NCBI GenBank assembly: GCA_029448655.1
Contig: JACCLO010000002.1
Location: 3,596,001-3,660,000, forward strand
Length of the DNA: 64,000 nucleotides
Origin: Wolfiporia cocos
Taxonomy: Eukaryota > Basidiomycota > Agaricomycetes > Polyporales > Phaeolaceae
Direction of reading: 5' to 3'
The translations under genes and the position numbers were made by a program. The notes below the pieces were generated by a model, which was given only the letters and a program-made list of their open reading frames with translations, was not told where the DNA came from and searched no databases. This document shows, piece by piece, positions 26,474 to 37,126 of this stretch. Every line of letters starts with the position of its first letter. The first letter of the stretch is position 1.

Positions 26474-27388
26474 CTAATGCGAGTCGCGGACGGAGGACGA
26501 CGACAGCCGCCGCACGCCGTCCTCCCCGCGCGCGTGCGTCGAGAGGAGCGCGCCGATCGCCATGCTCTCGCGGGAGCGCGGCGAGCCGCCGCTGCTGTGC
26601 GAGCTCGCGCTCGAGTAGGGCGAGGGCGGGAGCGGGAGCGCGCCGTCGTGCGCGTGTGCGCCTGCGTCGGGGTGCCGCGGCGCGGGGGAGCGCGAGCGGC
26701 GGCGCTTGCGCGCGGGGGACGCGGACGGGACGCAGAGCGAGTCTTTTGCGGGCGAGGAGAGCCCCGAGAGCCCCGAGTCGCTGCGGTGGTGCACGCGCGC
26801 GTAGTGCGTGCGCACGTAGTCGTCCGACTCGTGCGAGGGGTGTGGGGAGTGGTGGTACGATGTGTGTGGCGGTGAGGGCATGTGCGAGTAGGATGAGTGG
26901 GCGTGCGCGTCAGCGGCGGAGAGGTGCAGCGGGGGGATGGGGTGCGCGGAGGAGTGCAGTGCGGGCTGGTACATGTCGAGCATGGCGCGCTGTAGGGACG
27001 CAACGGATGCGATGCGCTGCGGGACGCGTATCAGTACTACTGCATCAGCCAAGAGCAGGGCGGGTGTGGCGCGGACGGACCTGGTCCTCGGCGCTCTTGG
27101 CGTTGAGCATGGCGATGAGCATGTCGCGGTCGCCGTCGCCCCTGGTGCGGTACGCGTCCAGGATCTCGCGCAGGCTGGGCGGGGGCGACTGTGGCGGCGG
27201 TGAGTGGCATGTGCGGGTGCAGCGTGGCTGGCTCGTACCTGCTGGATGGAGTGCCAGGCGGAGGTCAGGAGGGAGTCCATGGCGGGCTCGGGGTGCGGCG
27301 TGCGGTGGTAGGCGTGGCGGGGGGCGTCGTGGGGGAGGGCCTGGAGGGGGGGCGAGGGGAGGGAGTTCATGGCGGGCTGAAGCGGCAT
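26474..27388 (-). CDS. Unrecognised basic, Ser/His/Pro-rich protein, probably nuclear
   Basis: Three exons (27388-27239, 27188-27081, 27016-26474) join in frame to 266 aa. I cannot name the family. The middle exon encodes a charged helical segment (PPPSLREILDAYRTRGDGDRD, then LIAMLNAKSAEDQ) that continues into RIASVASLQRAMLDMYQ. This looks like one amphipathic, coiled-coil-like domain and is the part most likely to be conserved. The C-terminal 150 residues are rich in Ser, His and Pro, with an RKRRRSRSP cluster that could be a nuclear localisation signal, and end with SREMSAIGALLSTH-like sequence (actual order SRESMAIGALLSTH). The second intron uses a GTCCGT donor. The first ATG is at 27388; an in-frame ATG six codons later (27370) has a better context. 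A TATA-like TTATAA lies about 40 nt upstream. It is plausibly a regulatory protein, but this is inference from composition. Confidence 0.7.
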   Translation of the reverse strand: MPLQPAMNSLPSPPLQALPHDAPRHAYHRTPHPEPAMDSLLTSAWHSIQQVRASHAAPAHATHRRHSRPRPACARSWTRTAPGATATATCSSPCSTPRAPRTRSVRATPALLLADAVVLIRVPQRIASVASLQRAMLDMYQPALHSSAHPIPPLHLSAADAHAHSSYSHMPSPPHTSYHHSPHPSHESDDYVRTHYARVHHRSDSGLSGLSSPAKDSLCVPSASPARKRRRSRSPAPRHPDAGAHAHDGALPLPPSPYSSASSHSSGGSPRSRESMAIGALLSTHARGEDGVRRLSSSSVRDSH

Positions 27389-28412
27389 CAAGCTTTTGAA
27401 GTGAGGACGGGCTTGCAGGAGCTTGGTACTTATAAACACAGAAAGCAAGCCAAGGACAGAGGCTATCTTTGACGTCTCGCGGCTGAGCACTCGTAACATA
27501 AATTTAGCTTGCCAAGACCGAGACAGATCAGTCCGCACCATGCCTCCCGCTGTTCGCACCTGCGCCGGAATCCACCTGGTGCCGGCGGCGGCTGCGGCAC
27601 GGGTGGGCGGGTGCGGCGGGCATGTCTGCCGGCGGGGGGCACCGCGGATGGGCGCAGGCGAGACGGCAAGCGGGCGCTGCAGCGGACGAGGACGAGGACA
27701 GCTGCGATCGCACAACACCGAGGAGGACGTGCCTGCCAGAAATAGCGCGCTATATTTACGGGCCCGGCTTGGCATCACGTGTGCGCCCAGGAATAGCATC
27801 TGTTTCTCGCCTTGTGTCGGGCGCCAAGGGGAGTGCGGACCCGCGATGGGACCGTCCAAGCATGCCAAGAGGGGCAGGGTGCCACAGTCCTGCAGCGCGC
27901 AGCGGCCCACGTCATGCATGCCCCGCCAAGCCCGGCCGCCGCTTGCATCTGTCATATCCGCTGCGTCGCAGCTATTTCTGCTGCTGTATTTTCGTGTCCT
28001 CGCGTCCAGATGGACAACCGCAGGCCTCGCACCGGCTTGGCAGCTGCAAAATTAGGCCTCATGATCGCACTGTGCAGGCTATCTCCTTCCTCCTGCCCAT
28101 ATATAGCCCCCCATCACGCGTGTCAGAAGGCCAAGAACACGGTCGAGTAAGCCACTGCGGTAATTTTAACTTCACGTGCACTCGCTTACACGCCCAAATG
28201 GGCTGCGCTCGGTCCCGCAGATATCCCATATCCGGCCCCGCCCGCCCGTCCGAATCCGGTCGCGCGCTGACTCGGCCTGCGCCCCCACTATTTAGGACGC
28301 GCCGCGTCGGGTGATTTTGATCAGGACCACCACCCGCCCTTCCGCCTGAGGCAATCCAACGTTGAGTTGCCCCTTTATGCTCCGTGTGCGCAACCCTCCC
28401 GAGTGCCACAAG
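27389..28412. other. Divergent intergenic region and 5' flank of F-box copy A
   Basis: The last 100 bp (about 28310-28412) belong to the tandem repeat unit. They include an upstream in-frame ATG at 28377 and closely match the 5' flank of copy C and the stranded fragment at 30577-30641. The rest shows no gene. Confidence 0.55.
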
Positions 28413-30167
28413 ATGCAATTCACCGACCTCAACGAAGACCTCGTTGACCACATCCTGACGTCACTGTCCGACTTCAACTCGCTTGCAAGTGCGATCCGTG
28501 TGTCCAAAGCCATCCACCGCGTGTTTCAGACACACCCTAGCTCGATTGTGCATGCCGTGGCGCAGAACACGGCAGGACCTCCACTCGCGTTCCCTGCCGC
28601 CCTGAGATTTACGCGCAAGCAGCTCTTAGGTCCTGATGATTGGGAAGGCGACATTACGGACTTCGACGCATACGTCCCTAATGCAGGCCCGGATGAGGTA
28701 ACCACCGTCCAGCAGCCCATCAACCGCACAGTGGCCGAGCAGTTAGTCAAGAACGGGAAAGTGGTCCGCGCCCTTGAAGACGTCTTCAGTTGGAGGTACT
28801 CCTGATCAATCACGTTGCGGAACGAGATGGATGCTCAGATGGATGTCTCACAGATGCAAGGACCGCAGATCGTCTAGCAGCAGGCTCTCACCTGAAGAGT
28901 CCATGCGTTTCCACCGTGCAGCGTACCGCTTCTGGTTGTTTTGTGAGACGTACTGTGTGTATCCGCAGACGACACATGACGATTCGGAGCTCGAGGTCAA
29001 CCATTCCGAGCATCATGCACAGTTCCTGCGGTCATTCTCTGCAGAAGAGCTCCTTGAGACCCGGCGCGTAGCAGACTTCTGCACAGACTTGGTCGGATGT
29101 GTGTCTCGCTTTCAGCTTGATGACACCATTTTTGGTGCGCGCATTGTACTCAATACAGGTTGTGCTGCTGATCACATCTCACTGCCGGAACAGTACACTG
29201 GATGTGTGAAGCAGAGATGGGGCCGGAGGCGGTGCTGGAGATCTATAACCGGCAGAGCAGTGAGAACGCATTCATGCACGACTCCGCCTTCTTCTGGGAC
29301 GCCTACGAGCGCGTCATCGCCGAGAAGCTCCAGACGACCGCGCAAGCCCGCGAGGAGCGGCTCGCGCAAGCGATCTTGCGCGAGGTCTATGGCGAGCACG
29401 ATACGTGTACGTACCCCCGCCGTCCGCCGTTCACGGAGCTCATACCGCGCACAGGCCACAGGTGCCACGCCGTCTGCGGGCTGAAGCTCTACGGCAAGAC
29501 CAGTGCGTGTCCCCTCCTACGTCCGTGCTGCCCACTCACGCCCCCACAGACTGGCATTGCATGCGCGGCGCGATCAGCTGGCAGAAGCTGCGTCGGCTGC
29601 TCCCGGGCTACCTCCCGCCGAACACCTACGAGGAGCTGCGGCTCGGCCCGCGCGTGCGCACGCCGGACGGGTTCGCGCGCATGATGGACGAGCTCTTCGA
29701 CGCGCAATACGCGCCCCCGGCGCAGATGCACGCGCCAGGCGCGGGCCCGTGGGACGCCGAGGGCCTGTACTGCGCGGCGTGCGTGGAGGTGCTCCTCGGC
29801 GAGCGCCTGTGGGTGTGGTGCGATGCGCAGCAGCAGCTCGGTGCGTGGCCTGCCGCTGATTCTTGCCGGCTGGGACTGATGCGCTGGTGGGCGGTTGGAC
29901 AGAGCTGAATTCCGTGCGTGAGGACTGCTGGTATGCCCCTTTTCTCTCTCGCGCGCGCGTGGTCGTCGTGCTGATGCGGCGGCGGCGCAGGTACGGTTGG
30001 CGGTGCCGCACGCAGGCGCACAATTATGGGCATGCGCAGAAGCTGAACGTGCGTGCGGTGGTCATCCTGTGGTGTGGCGCGGTGTGGCTGATTATTTTTT
30101 TTGGCTGTAGCACTTTTGCATGCCGGCGCGCGATGACGGTGAAGATCTAAGGAGACGGCGGGCCTAG
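28413..30167 (+). CDS. F-box protein, array copy A (intact)
   Basis: A putative substrate receptor of an SCF ubiquitin ligase. Eight exons (28413-28795, 28839-29134, 29215-29406, 29455-29502, 29550-29840, 29903-29930, 29991-30048, 30111-30167) join in frame to 450 aa. The F-box is at the very N-terminus (MQFTDLNEDLVDHILTSL, then LASAIRVSKAIHRVF), the segment expected to bind Skp1. The middle has the family blocks RFHRAAYRFWLF, FLRSFSAEELLETRRVADFC and EERLAQAILREVYGEHD. The C-terminus is Cys/His-rich: GLYCAACVEVLLGERLWVWC, then DCW-YGWRC and HAQKLNHFC, arranged like a metal-binding module. An in-frame ATG at 28377 would add 12 residues, but copy B lacks it, so I start at 28413. Similar uncharacterised F-box proteins are expanded in wood-decay basidiomycetes as far as I recall; the substrate is unknown. 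Confidence 0.82.
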
Positions 30168-30641
30168 TGCGAACGTGGCGCCGGGTGTGAGGATTCGAGG
30201 GTGTGTGTAGAAGCTGTCGTGCGGCGCACCAAGAGACGCGTCGATCGTTCATTGCGCGCTGTTGCTCAGGCAGTAATATTGTATCGTCGTGCTATTTATT
30301 GGGGGTTTCTATCTATAAGGACGTCATTTCTGTAATTCGGGTGATTGTGACTAGGTGTACCATGTTCCCTATGCCCAGAATAATGTTATTCTGTCCCGTA
30401 CGACATGGACTCGGATAGTTTGATTTTACATCACTATACTCGGTTACGTTCGCTCATTTTCTCAGCGCTCGATTTACATCTCGTTGAGGCTTAGGTGGAG
30501 GTGAGAAGACTTTAACGCCACTGGCTTATAGCCATGTTCGCAGTACCGTAGCTACGCACTCGATCGCCGCAATTGATCGGGACCACTACCCCTGTTGCGC
30601 ACCTGAGGCAGATTTAACTTGTTGCCCCTTAGTGCTCCGTG
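30168..30641. other. Array spacer with 3' flank of A and stranded 5' flank of B
   Basis: Contains the 3' flank shared by all copies (AGAGACGCGTCGATCGTTC near 30232), a common spacer segment (about 30461-30551, matched at 34229-34324), and at 30577-30641 the original promoter-proximal flank of copy B. The last part is cut off from its gene by the inserted element. Confidence 0.65.
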
Positions 30642-32136
30642 CACTGCGTGAAGCCACTGGTTTTCTGACGCCTAGAACTTGGTCAGAACTTGCAGATTCT
30701 GAACAGATTCTGAATGAATCCTGGACAAATCACAGCATCATCAGAATCCATTCAGAATCTGCATATTTCTGACACATTTCTGACACATTTATCGGATTAT
30801 GTAAATACATAAGACTCTGGGTTGACGCGTACGAAATCACCGTGGTATACCTAAGGAGCTACTTATATTGCTGTCTTTTGACACTGCACTAGCATTGGCT
30901 AGCTGACGTCACGAACCAAACGCGAAGAAGCTCCGACTTCAACTTGTCTTCGGTCTGCATCCTTCGATCCCCTCCTCCTCCAAGTCTCTCCCTCCTCTGC
31001 CAGCGGACGCAGCAGTTCTGCGGAATGTGATATGTATATGCTGTACAGGAGGGTATGCGAATTTGTCATGCCCTGATATATGTATCTCATCAATAGTCAT
31101 GATCCCTCATAGTCAGAGACTATCGTGCCACGGCGCCAAGTTCTCGCTGACGAGGCAGCGTACAAAAGAGTCAGCGGTGAGCATTTTTCATTGCATCGAG
31201 ACCAACGATTCATGTAATTCCATCAACGACAGACAACAGTCCTGGCGCCGTAGATAATTTCGGTCACACCTTACCATAGTCGCACCTTACTGCCCATCGA
31301 GCAAAGTACTTGTGTGCTGGTATGTGCATCCACTCCTACTCACTTGTATACTCACGCGCTCCTATCACTCCAGATGCACGTCATACACCTCGGTTCCCAC
31401 TGTATGCGTGTTCACCTTCCAGACCTTGATAATGAGACCGCACCATGGGCCGTGCCCGACACCCACGCACTTCCAATAGGCGCAACGTCAGTGCAGCATC
31501 GATACCAGGTAAGTTATCGTGATCATTGTTGTTCCGGTTGACTCACATATTCAAGACGAGTTTGGCGCATATAGCCGCTTTGCACACAAATTAAAGGGGT
31601 TGAGCCACAGCGGGCAAGCATGTCAGGTCAGTCCAAGTTCGAGCACCCAAACAAATGCTGATAGCAAATTTGATCATTCATGTAGTGCATTCGGGGAGAT
31701 CTCAATGGTGCGCCGGGCATTCATTGCTGCATCGGTACTCACTAATGTCATTGTATACATCAGCTTGCGAGGGATCTGCTTCGTTACTGCCTTCATTAAA
31801 GATTGCTTCAGTGTAATGAAGCATCCCATCCGCAATGATATCTAAATATATATAATTATATGCTTCCTGTCTGCCCAGAATGGACAAATACGATCTTTGT
31901 ATTACATAATATGTCTTCAAACTGTTACATAATGCATCCTTCCGGGACTTGTCTGTGTCTAGGGTCTCGTAATTTGGTCGGAACCTCATTGGAAACCCAC
32001 CAGAAACCTCGCCGAAGCTATTCTGACTATATTCTGGGACCTTGGGAACTTGATCAGAATCTGGTCATAATTCGCTCAGAACCTGCAGATTCTGATCGAA
32101 TTCTGAGCGTCAGATAATCGGCGGCTTCACGCAGTG
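30642..32136. mobile_element. 1,495-bp non-autonomous DNA transposon, CACTA-like
   Basis: The two ends are 30-bp inverted repeats (30642-30671 and 32107-32136) matching at 26 of 30 positions; the outer 14 bases CACTGCGTGAAGCC are identical. GTG flanks both ends (30639-30641 and 32137-32139), a 3-bp target duplication. Removing the element and one GTG rejoins CTCCGTG to CGCGCCCTCCCGAG, which matches the flanks of copies A and C and confirms the insertion. CACT(A/G) ends, a 3-bp duplication and many short subterminal repeats (TTCTGA/TCAGAA, crowded within about 200 bp of each end) are the hallmarks of the CACTA/EnSpm superfamily. No transposase-sized frame is present, so mobility would need a source elsewhere. 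Small frames inside (for example around 31377-31504) have no recognisable content. The left interior has a pyrimidine-rich tract (about 30960-31000) that could act as a promoter. Confidence 0.8.
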
Positions 32137-32162
32137 GTGCGCGCCCTCCCGAGTGCCACAAG

Positions 32163-33954
32163 ATGCAATTTACCGACCTCGGCGAAGACCTCGTTGACCA
32201 CATCCTGACGTCCCTGCCCGACTTCAACTCGCTTGCAAGTGCGACCCGTGTGTCCAAAGCCGTCCATCGCGTTTATAAGACACATCCCAGCTCGATTGTG
32301 CATGCCGTGGCGCAGAACGTGGTGGGACCTCTCGCGTTCCCTGCCGCCATGAGATTTTTGCGCAAGCCGTCAATGGTGGATTGGTGGGGCCTACGAATCT
32401 CGTACATCAACACACACGTGAAACCCCGTGCAGGTCCGGATGAGGTGCATATAGTCCAGCAGTCCATTAACCGCTGGGACTCTGTCAAGGAGCTGGTCGA
32501 AAACGAGAAAGTGGTCCGCGCCCTTGAAGATGTCTTCAGTTGGAGGTACTCCTAAATCACGCTGTGCACGAGATAGATGCTCAGACGAATATCTCACAGA
32601 TGCAAAGACCGCAGATCGTCTAGCAGCAGACTCTCTCCTGAAGAGTCTATGCGTTTCCACCGTGCAGCGTACCGCTTCTGGTTATTTTGTACATCGTTCT
32701 GTTATCCAGCACGGGTGGTCCCTTTTCAAGCGGGCGGCGAGATCAACCATTCCGAGTATCATGCACAATTCCTGAGGCCGTTCTCTGCAGAAGAGCTCCT
32801 TGACATCCGGCGTGTGGCCGACTTCTGCGCAGACATGGTCGGATGGGTGACCGACTATCAGACCATTACTGCCCGCCCAGTCAGCGCTGAGCAAACGGCC
32901 ATCTTCACCGGTGCGCCGCATCGTACTCAATCCAGGTTGCTGCTGATTACATGTCGCTGCCGGAACAGCATACTGTAGGAGCAACGCAGAGTTGGCGCCG
33001 GATTACGCGCTGGAGATCTACAAGCGGCTGAGGATTTTCGACAAGCAAACGCACGTACGCAGCTTCTTCTGGGGCGCCTACGACCGCGCCATTGCCGAGA
33101 AGCTCCCGACGACCGCGCAAGACCGCGAGGAGCGGCTCGCGAAAGCGATCCTGAGCGAGGTCTATGGCGAGCACGACACATGTACGTACCCCCGCCGTCG
33201 GCCGCTCACGGATCTTACACCGCGCACAGGCCACAGGTGCCACGCCGTCTGCGGGCTGAAGCTCTACGGCAAGACCAGTACGTGCACCCTCCCCCGCGTC
33301 CGCACTGCCGCTTACGCCCACATAGACTGGCACTGGATGCGCGGCGAGTTCAACTGGACAAAGTTGCGCGGCCTCCTCCCGGGCAACCTCCCGCCAAATA
33401 AATACGAGGGGGGGCGGCTCGCCCAGCGCGTGTGCACGCCGGACGGCTATGCGCGCATGATGGAAGAGATCTTCGACGCGCGGTGCGCGCCCCCGCAGCA
33501 GATGCACGCCCAGGCGCACGCGCCGGGCGCGGGCGCATGGGACGCCGAGGGCCTGTACTGCGCGGCGTGCGTGGAGGTGCTCCTCGGCGAGCGCCTGTGG
33601 GTGTGGTGCGATGCGCGGCAGCAGCGCGGTGCGTGGCATCTGCCGCCGCTTCTTACCGGTTGGTGCTGACGAAGCGATTGGACACAGAATCGGACTCCGT
33701 GCGTGAGGACTGCTGGTACGTTCCTTCTGGCGCGCGCGATCGTCCGGGGCAGTCGTGCTGATGTGGCGCGCGCGATGGCACAGCTACGGCTGGGACTGCC
33801 GCACGCAGGTGCACAACATTGAACATGCGGAGATGCTGAACGTGCGTGCGATGGCGATACTGCAGTGTGGCGCGGTGTGGCTGACTTTCTTCCGTAGCAT
33901 TTCTGCATGCCGGCGCGCGATGATAGCGAGGATCCAGAGAGCCATCGTGTCTAG
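32163..33954 (+). CDS. F-box protein, array copy B (intact, behind a transposon)
   Basis: Eight exons (32163-32545, 32585-32910, 32990-33181, 33230-33277, 33326-33628, 33688-33715, 33784-33841, 33898-33954) at the same positions and phases as copy A join to 464 aa. The F-box (MQFTDLGEDLVDHILTSL), middle blocks and Cys/His-rich C-terminus are all kept, with no stop or frameshift. One change in the C-terminal module is visible: the exon 6/7 junction gives Cys-Cys-Tyr where copy A has Cys-Trp-Tyr. The start codon lies only 26 nt after the end of the inserted element, so the native promoter and most of the leader have been displaced. Whether it is transcribed, and from which promoter, is an open question. 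Confidence 0.8.
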
Positions 33955-34634
33955 CGCGAACGCGGCGCCAGACGCGAGGATTCACAGTGGTGCCGCTGGT
34001 GCGTAAGCCGTCGCGCGGCACATCAAGAGACGCGTCGATCGTTCGCTGTGCGGCAATATTGTATAATCTATATCACGTTCCCTGTGCCCGGAATGTTGAA
34101 AGTCGTATGAACTTGTCCAGTAGGACATAAACGTTGCATGAACTCTGAGTAGTTTCCTTTTGCGTCGCTACACTTGCTTAACGTAGTCACGACGCCGTAA
34201 ATTTTGACTCGATCATTTCGCTCGTACCTCAGCGCTCAGCACTTACATCTCGTTCGAGGCTGACCGGTGGAGGTGAGAAGGCTTTAGTACCACTAGCTTA
34301 TAGGCTATGCTCACAGTACTGTAGTCACTCCTCACGTGTATCTTACAGGTATACTAGCTGGATAACCCGTGCTCTCGCACAGAATGTAGAGTTACCGTGC
34401 GACAAACTTCAAGGCCTCAAAGCCTCGGTATGTTCCATAAGCAGTAGCTACCATATTAGGGAGTTGCCTAAACGAGATGCTTCCTATAGAAGGTTAGCGA
34501 AATAATAGCACTCTACCGCGGTGGGGAGTTTTGATCGAATTGATCAGGACCGCCATCCGCCCCTTCCGCCTGAGGCAGATTCAACATTGTTACCCCAAAT
34601 GCCCCGTGTGCGCAACCCTCCCAAATGCCACAAG
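33955..34634. other. Array spacer between copies B and C
   Basis: Starts with the shared 3' flank (AGAGACGCGTCGATCGTTC near 34026), then the common spacer segment (about 34229-34324), and ends with the conserved 5' flank of copy C (about 34530-34634). No gene of its own. Confidence 0.65.
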
Positions 34635-36432
34635 ATGCAATTCACCGACCTCAACCAAGACCTCATTGACCGGATTCTGACGTCACTGTCCGACTTCAAC
34701 TCGCTTGCAAGTGCGGTCCGTGTGTCCAAAGCCGTCCATCGTGTTTTTCAGGCACATCCCAGCTCGATTGTGCATGCTGTGGCGCAGAATGCGGCGGGAC
34801 CTCCACTCGCGTTCCCTGCCGCCCTGAGACTTGCGCGCAAGCCATTCTTTCGGGAATGGTTTGGCCGACGAATAGAGGAGGTCAACAAAATCGTCCCTGA
34901 TGCAGGCCCGGATGAGGTACATATTGTCCAGCAGCTCATCGACCGCAGAGAGGCCGAGCGATTAATCAAGAACGGAAAAGTGGTCCGCGCCCTTGAAGAC
35001 GTCTTCAGTTGGAGGTACTCCTAATCAATCACGTTGCGCAACGAGGTGGATGCTCAGATGGATGTCTCACAGATGCAAGGACCGCAGATCGTCTAGCAGC
35101 AGGCTCTCACCTGAAGAGTCCATGCGCTTCCATCGTGCAATGTATCGCTTCTGGTTATTTTGTGGAATCTACTGTATTCCAGCAAAGCGTGTCTCTAACT
35201 CCTCGGGCGCCGAGATCAACCATTCCGAGCATCATGCACAGTTCCTGCGGTCATTCTCTGCAGAAGAGCTTCTTGAGATCCGGCGCGTGGCCGACTTCTG
35301 CGCAGACTTGTTCGGATGGGTGACGGACTATTGTGGGTTTTTTCACTGCCCAGTCGACGCTGAGCGAACGGCTATCTTCACCGGTGCGCCGCATTATACT
35401 AAGTGCAGGTTGCTGCTGATTACATATTACTGTCGGAACAGCGCACTGTAAATGCAACGCAGAGATGGGGCCGGAGGTGGTTCTGGAGAACTACAACCAG
35501 CTATATGTTATGAACTGGCTCCCGTACGAACGCAGCTTCTTCTGGGGCGCATACGAGCGCGTCATTGCCGAGAAGCTCCCGATGACCGCGCACGCCCGCG
35601 AGGAGCGGCTCGCGAAAGCGATCCTGAGCGAGGTCTATGGCGAGCACGACACGTGTACGTTCCCCGCCGCCCGCCGCCCACGAAGCTGACACCGCGCACA
35701 GGCCACAGGTGCCGCGCCGTTAGCGGGCTGAAGCTCTACGGCAAGACCAGTACGTGCACCCTCCTCCGCGTCCGCCCTGCCCGCTTACGCTCACACAGAC
35801 TGGAGCCTCACACGCGGCGAGCTCAGCTTGACGAAGCTGCGCCTGCATCTCCCGGGTCACCTCCCGCGCAACGAGTACGAGGAGGAGCGGCTCATCAGCC
35901 GCGTGTGGGAGCCGGACGGCTATGCGCGCATGATGGAAGAGATCCTCGACGCGCAGTACGCGCCTCCAAAGCAGACGGAAGCTCAGGCGGGACCGTGGAA
36001 CGCCGAGGGCCTGTACTGCGCGGCGTGCGTGAAGGTGTTACTAGGGGAGCGCCTTTGGGTGTGGTGCGGTGCGAGGCAGCTGCTTGGTGCGTGGTCTCTG
36101 CCGTCGCTTCTTGTTGGTGGGACTTATGAAGCGATTGGACACAGAGCTAAATTACATTCGTGATGACTGCCGGTACGCTCCTTCTGGCGATTGTCCCGGG
36201 TAGTCGTGCTGATGTGGCGATTGCGGTGGCACAGGCGCGGCTGGAAGTGCCGCGACCAGAAGCACTATGGGCATGCAAAGATGCTGAACGTGCGTGCGAT
36301 AGCCATACTACAGTGTGGCGCGGTGCGGCTGACTTTCTTCCGCAGCATTTCTGCATGCCGGCGCGCAAGGACGGTGAGGATCCAGGGAGCCGTCGTGCCA
36401 AGCGTAAACGCGGCGCCAGACGCGAGGATTAA
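34635..36432 (+). CDS. F-box protein, array copy C (intact, with basic tail)
   Basis: Eight exons (34635-35014, 35058-35383, 35463-35654, 35702-35749, 35799-36086, 36145-36172, 36235-36289, 36346-36432) join in frame to 467 aa. The architecture is the same as in copies A and B: N-terminal F-box (MQFTDLNQDLIDRILTSL), central family blocks, and the C-terminal Cys/His-rich module with GLYCAACVKVLLGERLWVWC. In exon 6 the usual Glu-Asp-Cys-Trp is Asp-Asp-Cys-Arg. In exon 4 HAVCG has become RAVSG, losing one cysteine seen in A and B. The last exon differs: where A, B and D stop at TAG, copy C reads GCCAAG and continues for 11 more residues (AKRKRGARRED), a basic tail resembling a nuclear localisation signal. 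An in-frame ATG at 34599 could extend the N-terminus by 12 residues, as in copy A. Confidence 0.82.
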
Positions 36433-37126
36433 GTGGTGCATAAGCCGTCGCGCGGCACATCGAGAGACGTGTCGATAGTTTACTGCGCGATGTTGCTTAT
36501 GCAGTATTCTAAGCTCTAAATCAGCTCGGATCGTCGTGCTATTTATATGGAAGGGGCTCTCTACCTAAGGGATGTCATTCCTATAATTTGGGTGACTGCT
36601 GCTATGTGTACCCTATTTTCTGTGCCTGTAATGTTATGCATCTCCCTCCATTGGCGCGATGAGTTCGGGCGCACGACGTGGTGCGTTTGTGCCCATGCCA
36701 CTAGGCGTACCGTTGCCTTTCAACGACAGCACTCCAAAGAGTCGACGATAGAGGCAGCATGTTTCATGATCTCACTTCCTGGCGTGTCTGCCGCAAGCGA
36801 GAGTTGCCGACCAGAACGGTCACCCGGACTGATGCGCTCGCCGCTCGGACCCGTCAACCTGAAGCTTCTGAATCGCTTCCTTCCACCCAAATCCATCCAG
36901 GGTCTGCACGCGCCTCCACTCTTTATATTCTCGTTCGTTTTTGCAATGCTCTACCAGTGGCCAGTAGCGTAGCTTAGTTCTCGATATCAGATCATACGGG
37001 GGTGGGTGCATAATCATTAGATGCGTGATAGCGATGAGTGTCAACGATCGATCAGGCCCGCCCCGCGGTAGTCCCAAATATGTGCATGATACCGATGTGC
37101 GCGCAGTGCTTTCCAGCTGCGACAAA
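36433..37126. other. Array spacer between copies C and D
   Basis: Carries the shared 3' flank after copy C (to about 36640). The later part has diverged from the other spacers but keeps blocks related to 40200-40340. The 5' flank of copy D is poorly conserved compared with A and C, which fits its pseudogene status. Confidence 0.55.

Noticed and set aside
28377..28412. Upstream in-frame ATG as start of F-box copy A
   Set aside because: Copy B has no equivalent ATG and the 12 added residues are encoded by the conserved non-coding flank, so the ATG at 28413 is preferred.
31314..31845. Small open frames inside the transposon-like insertion as a captured gene or transposase
   Set aside because: All are under 110 codons, joining them at the visible splice sites soon meets stop codons, and no transposase motif is seen.
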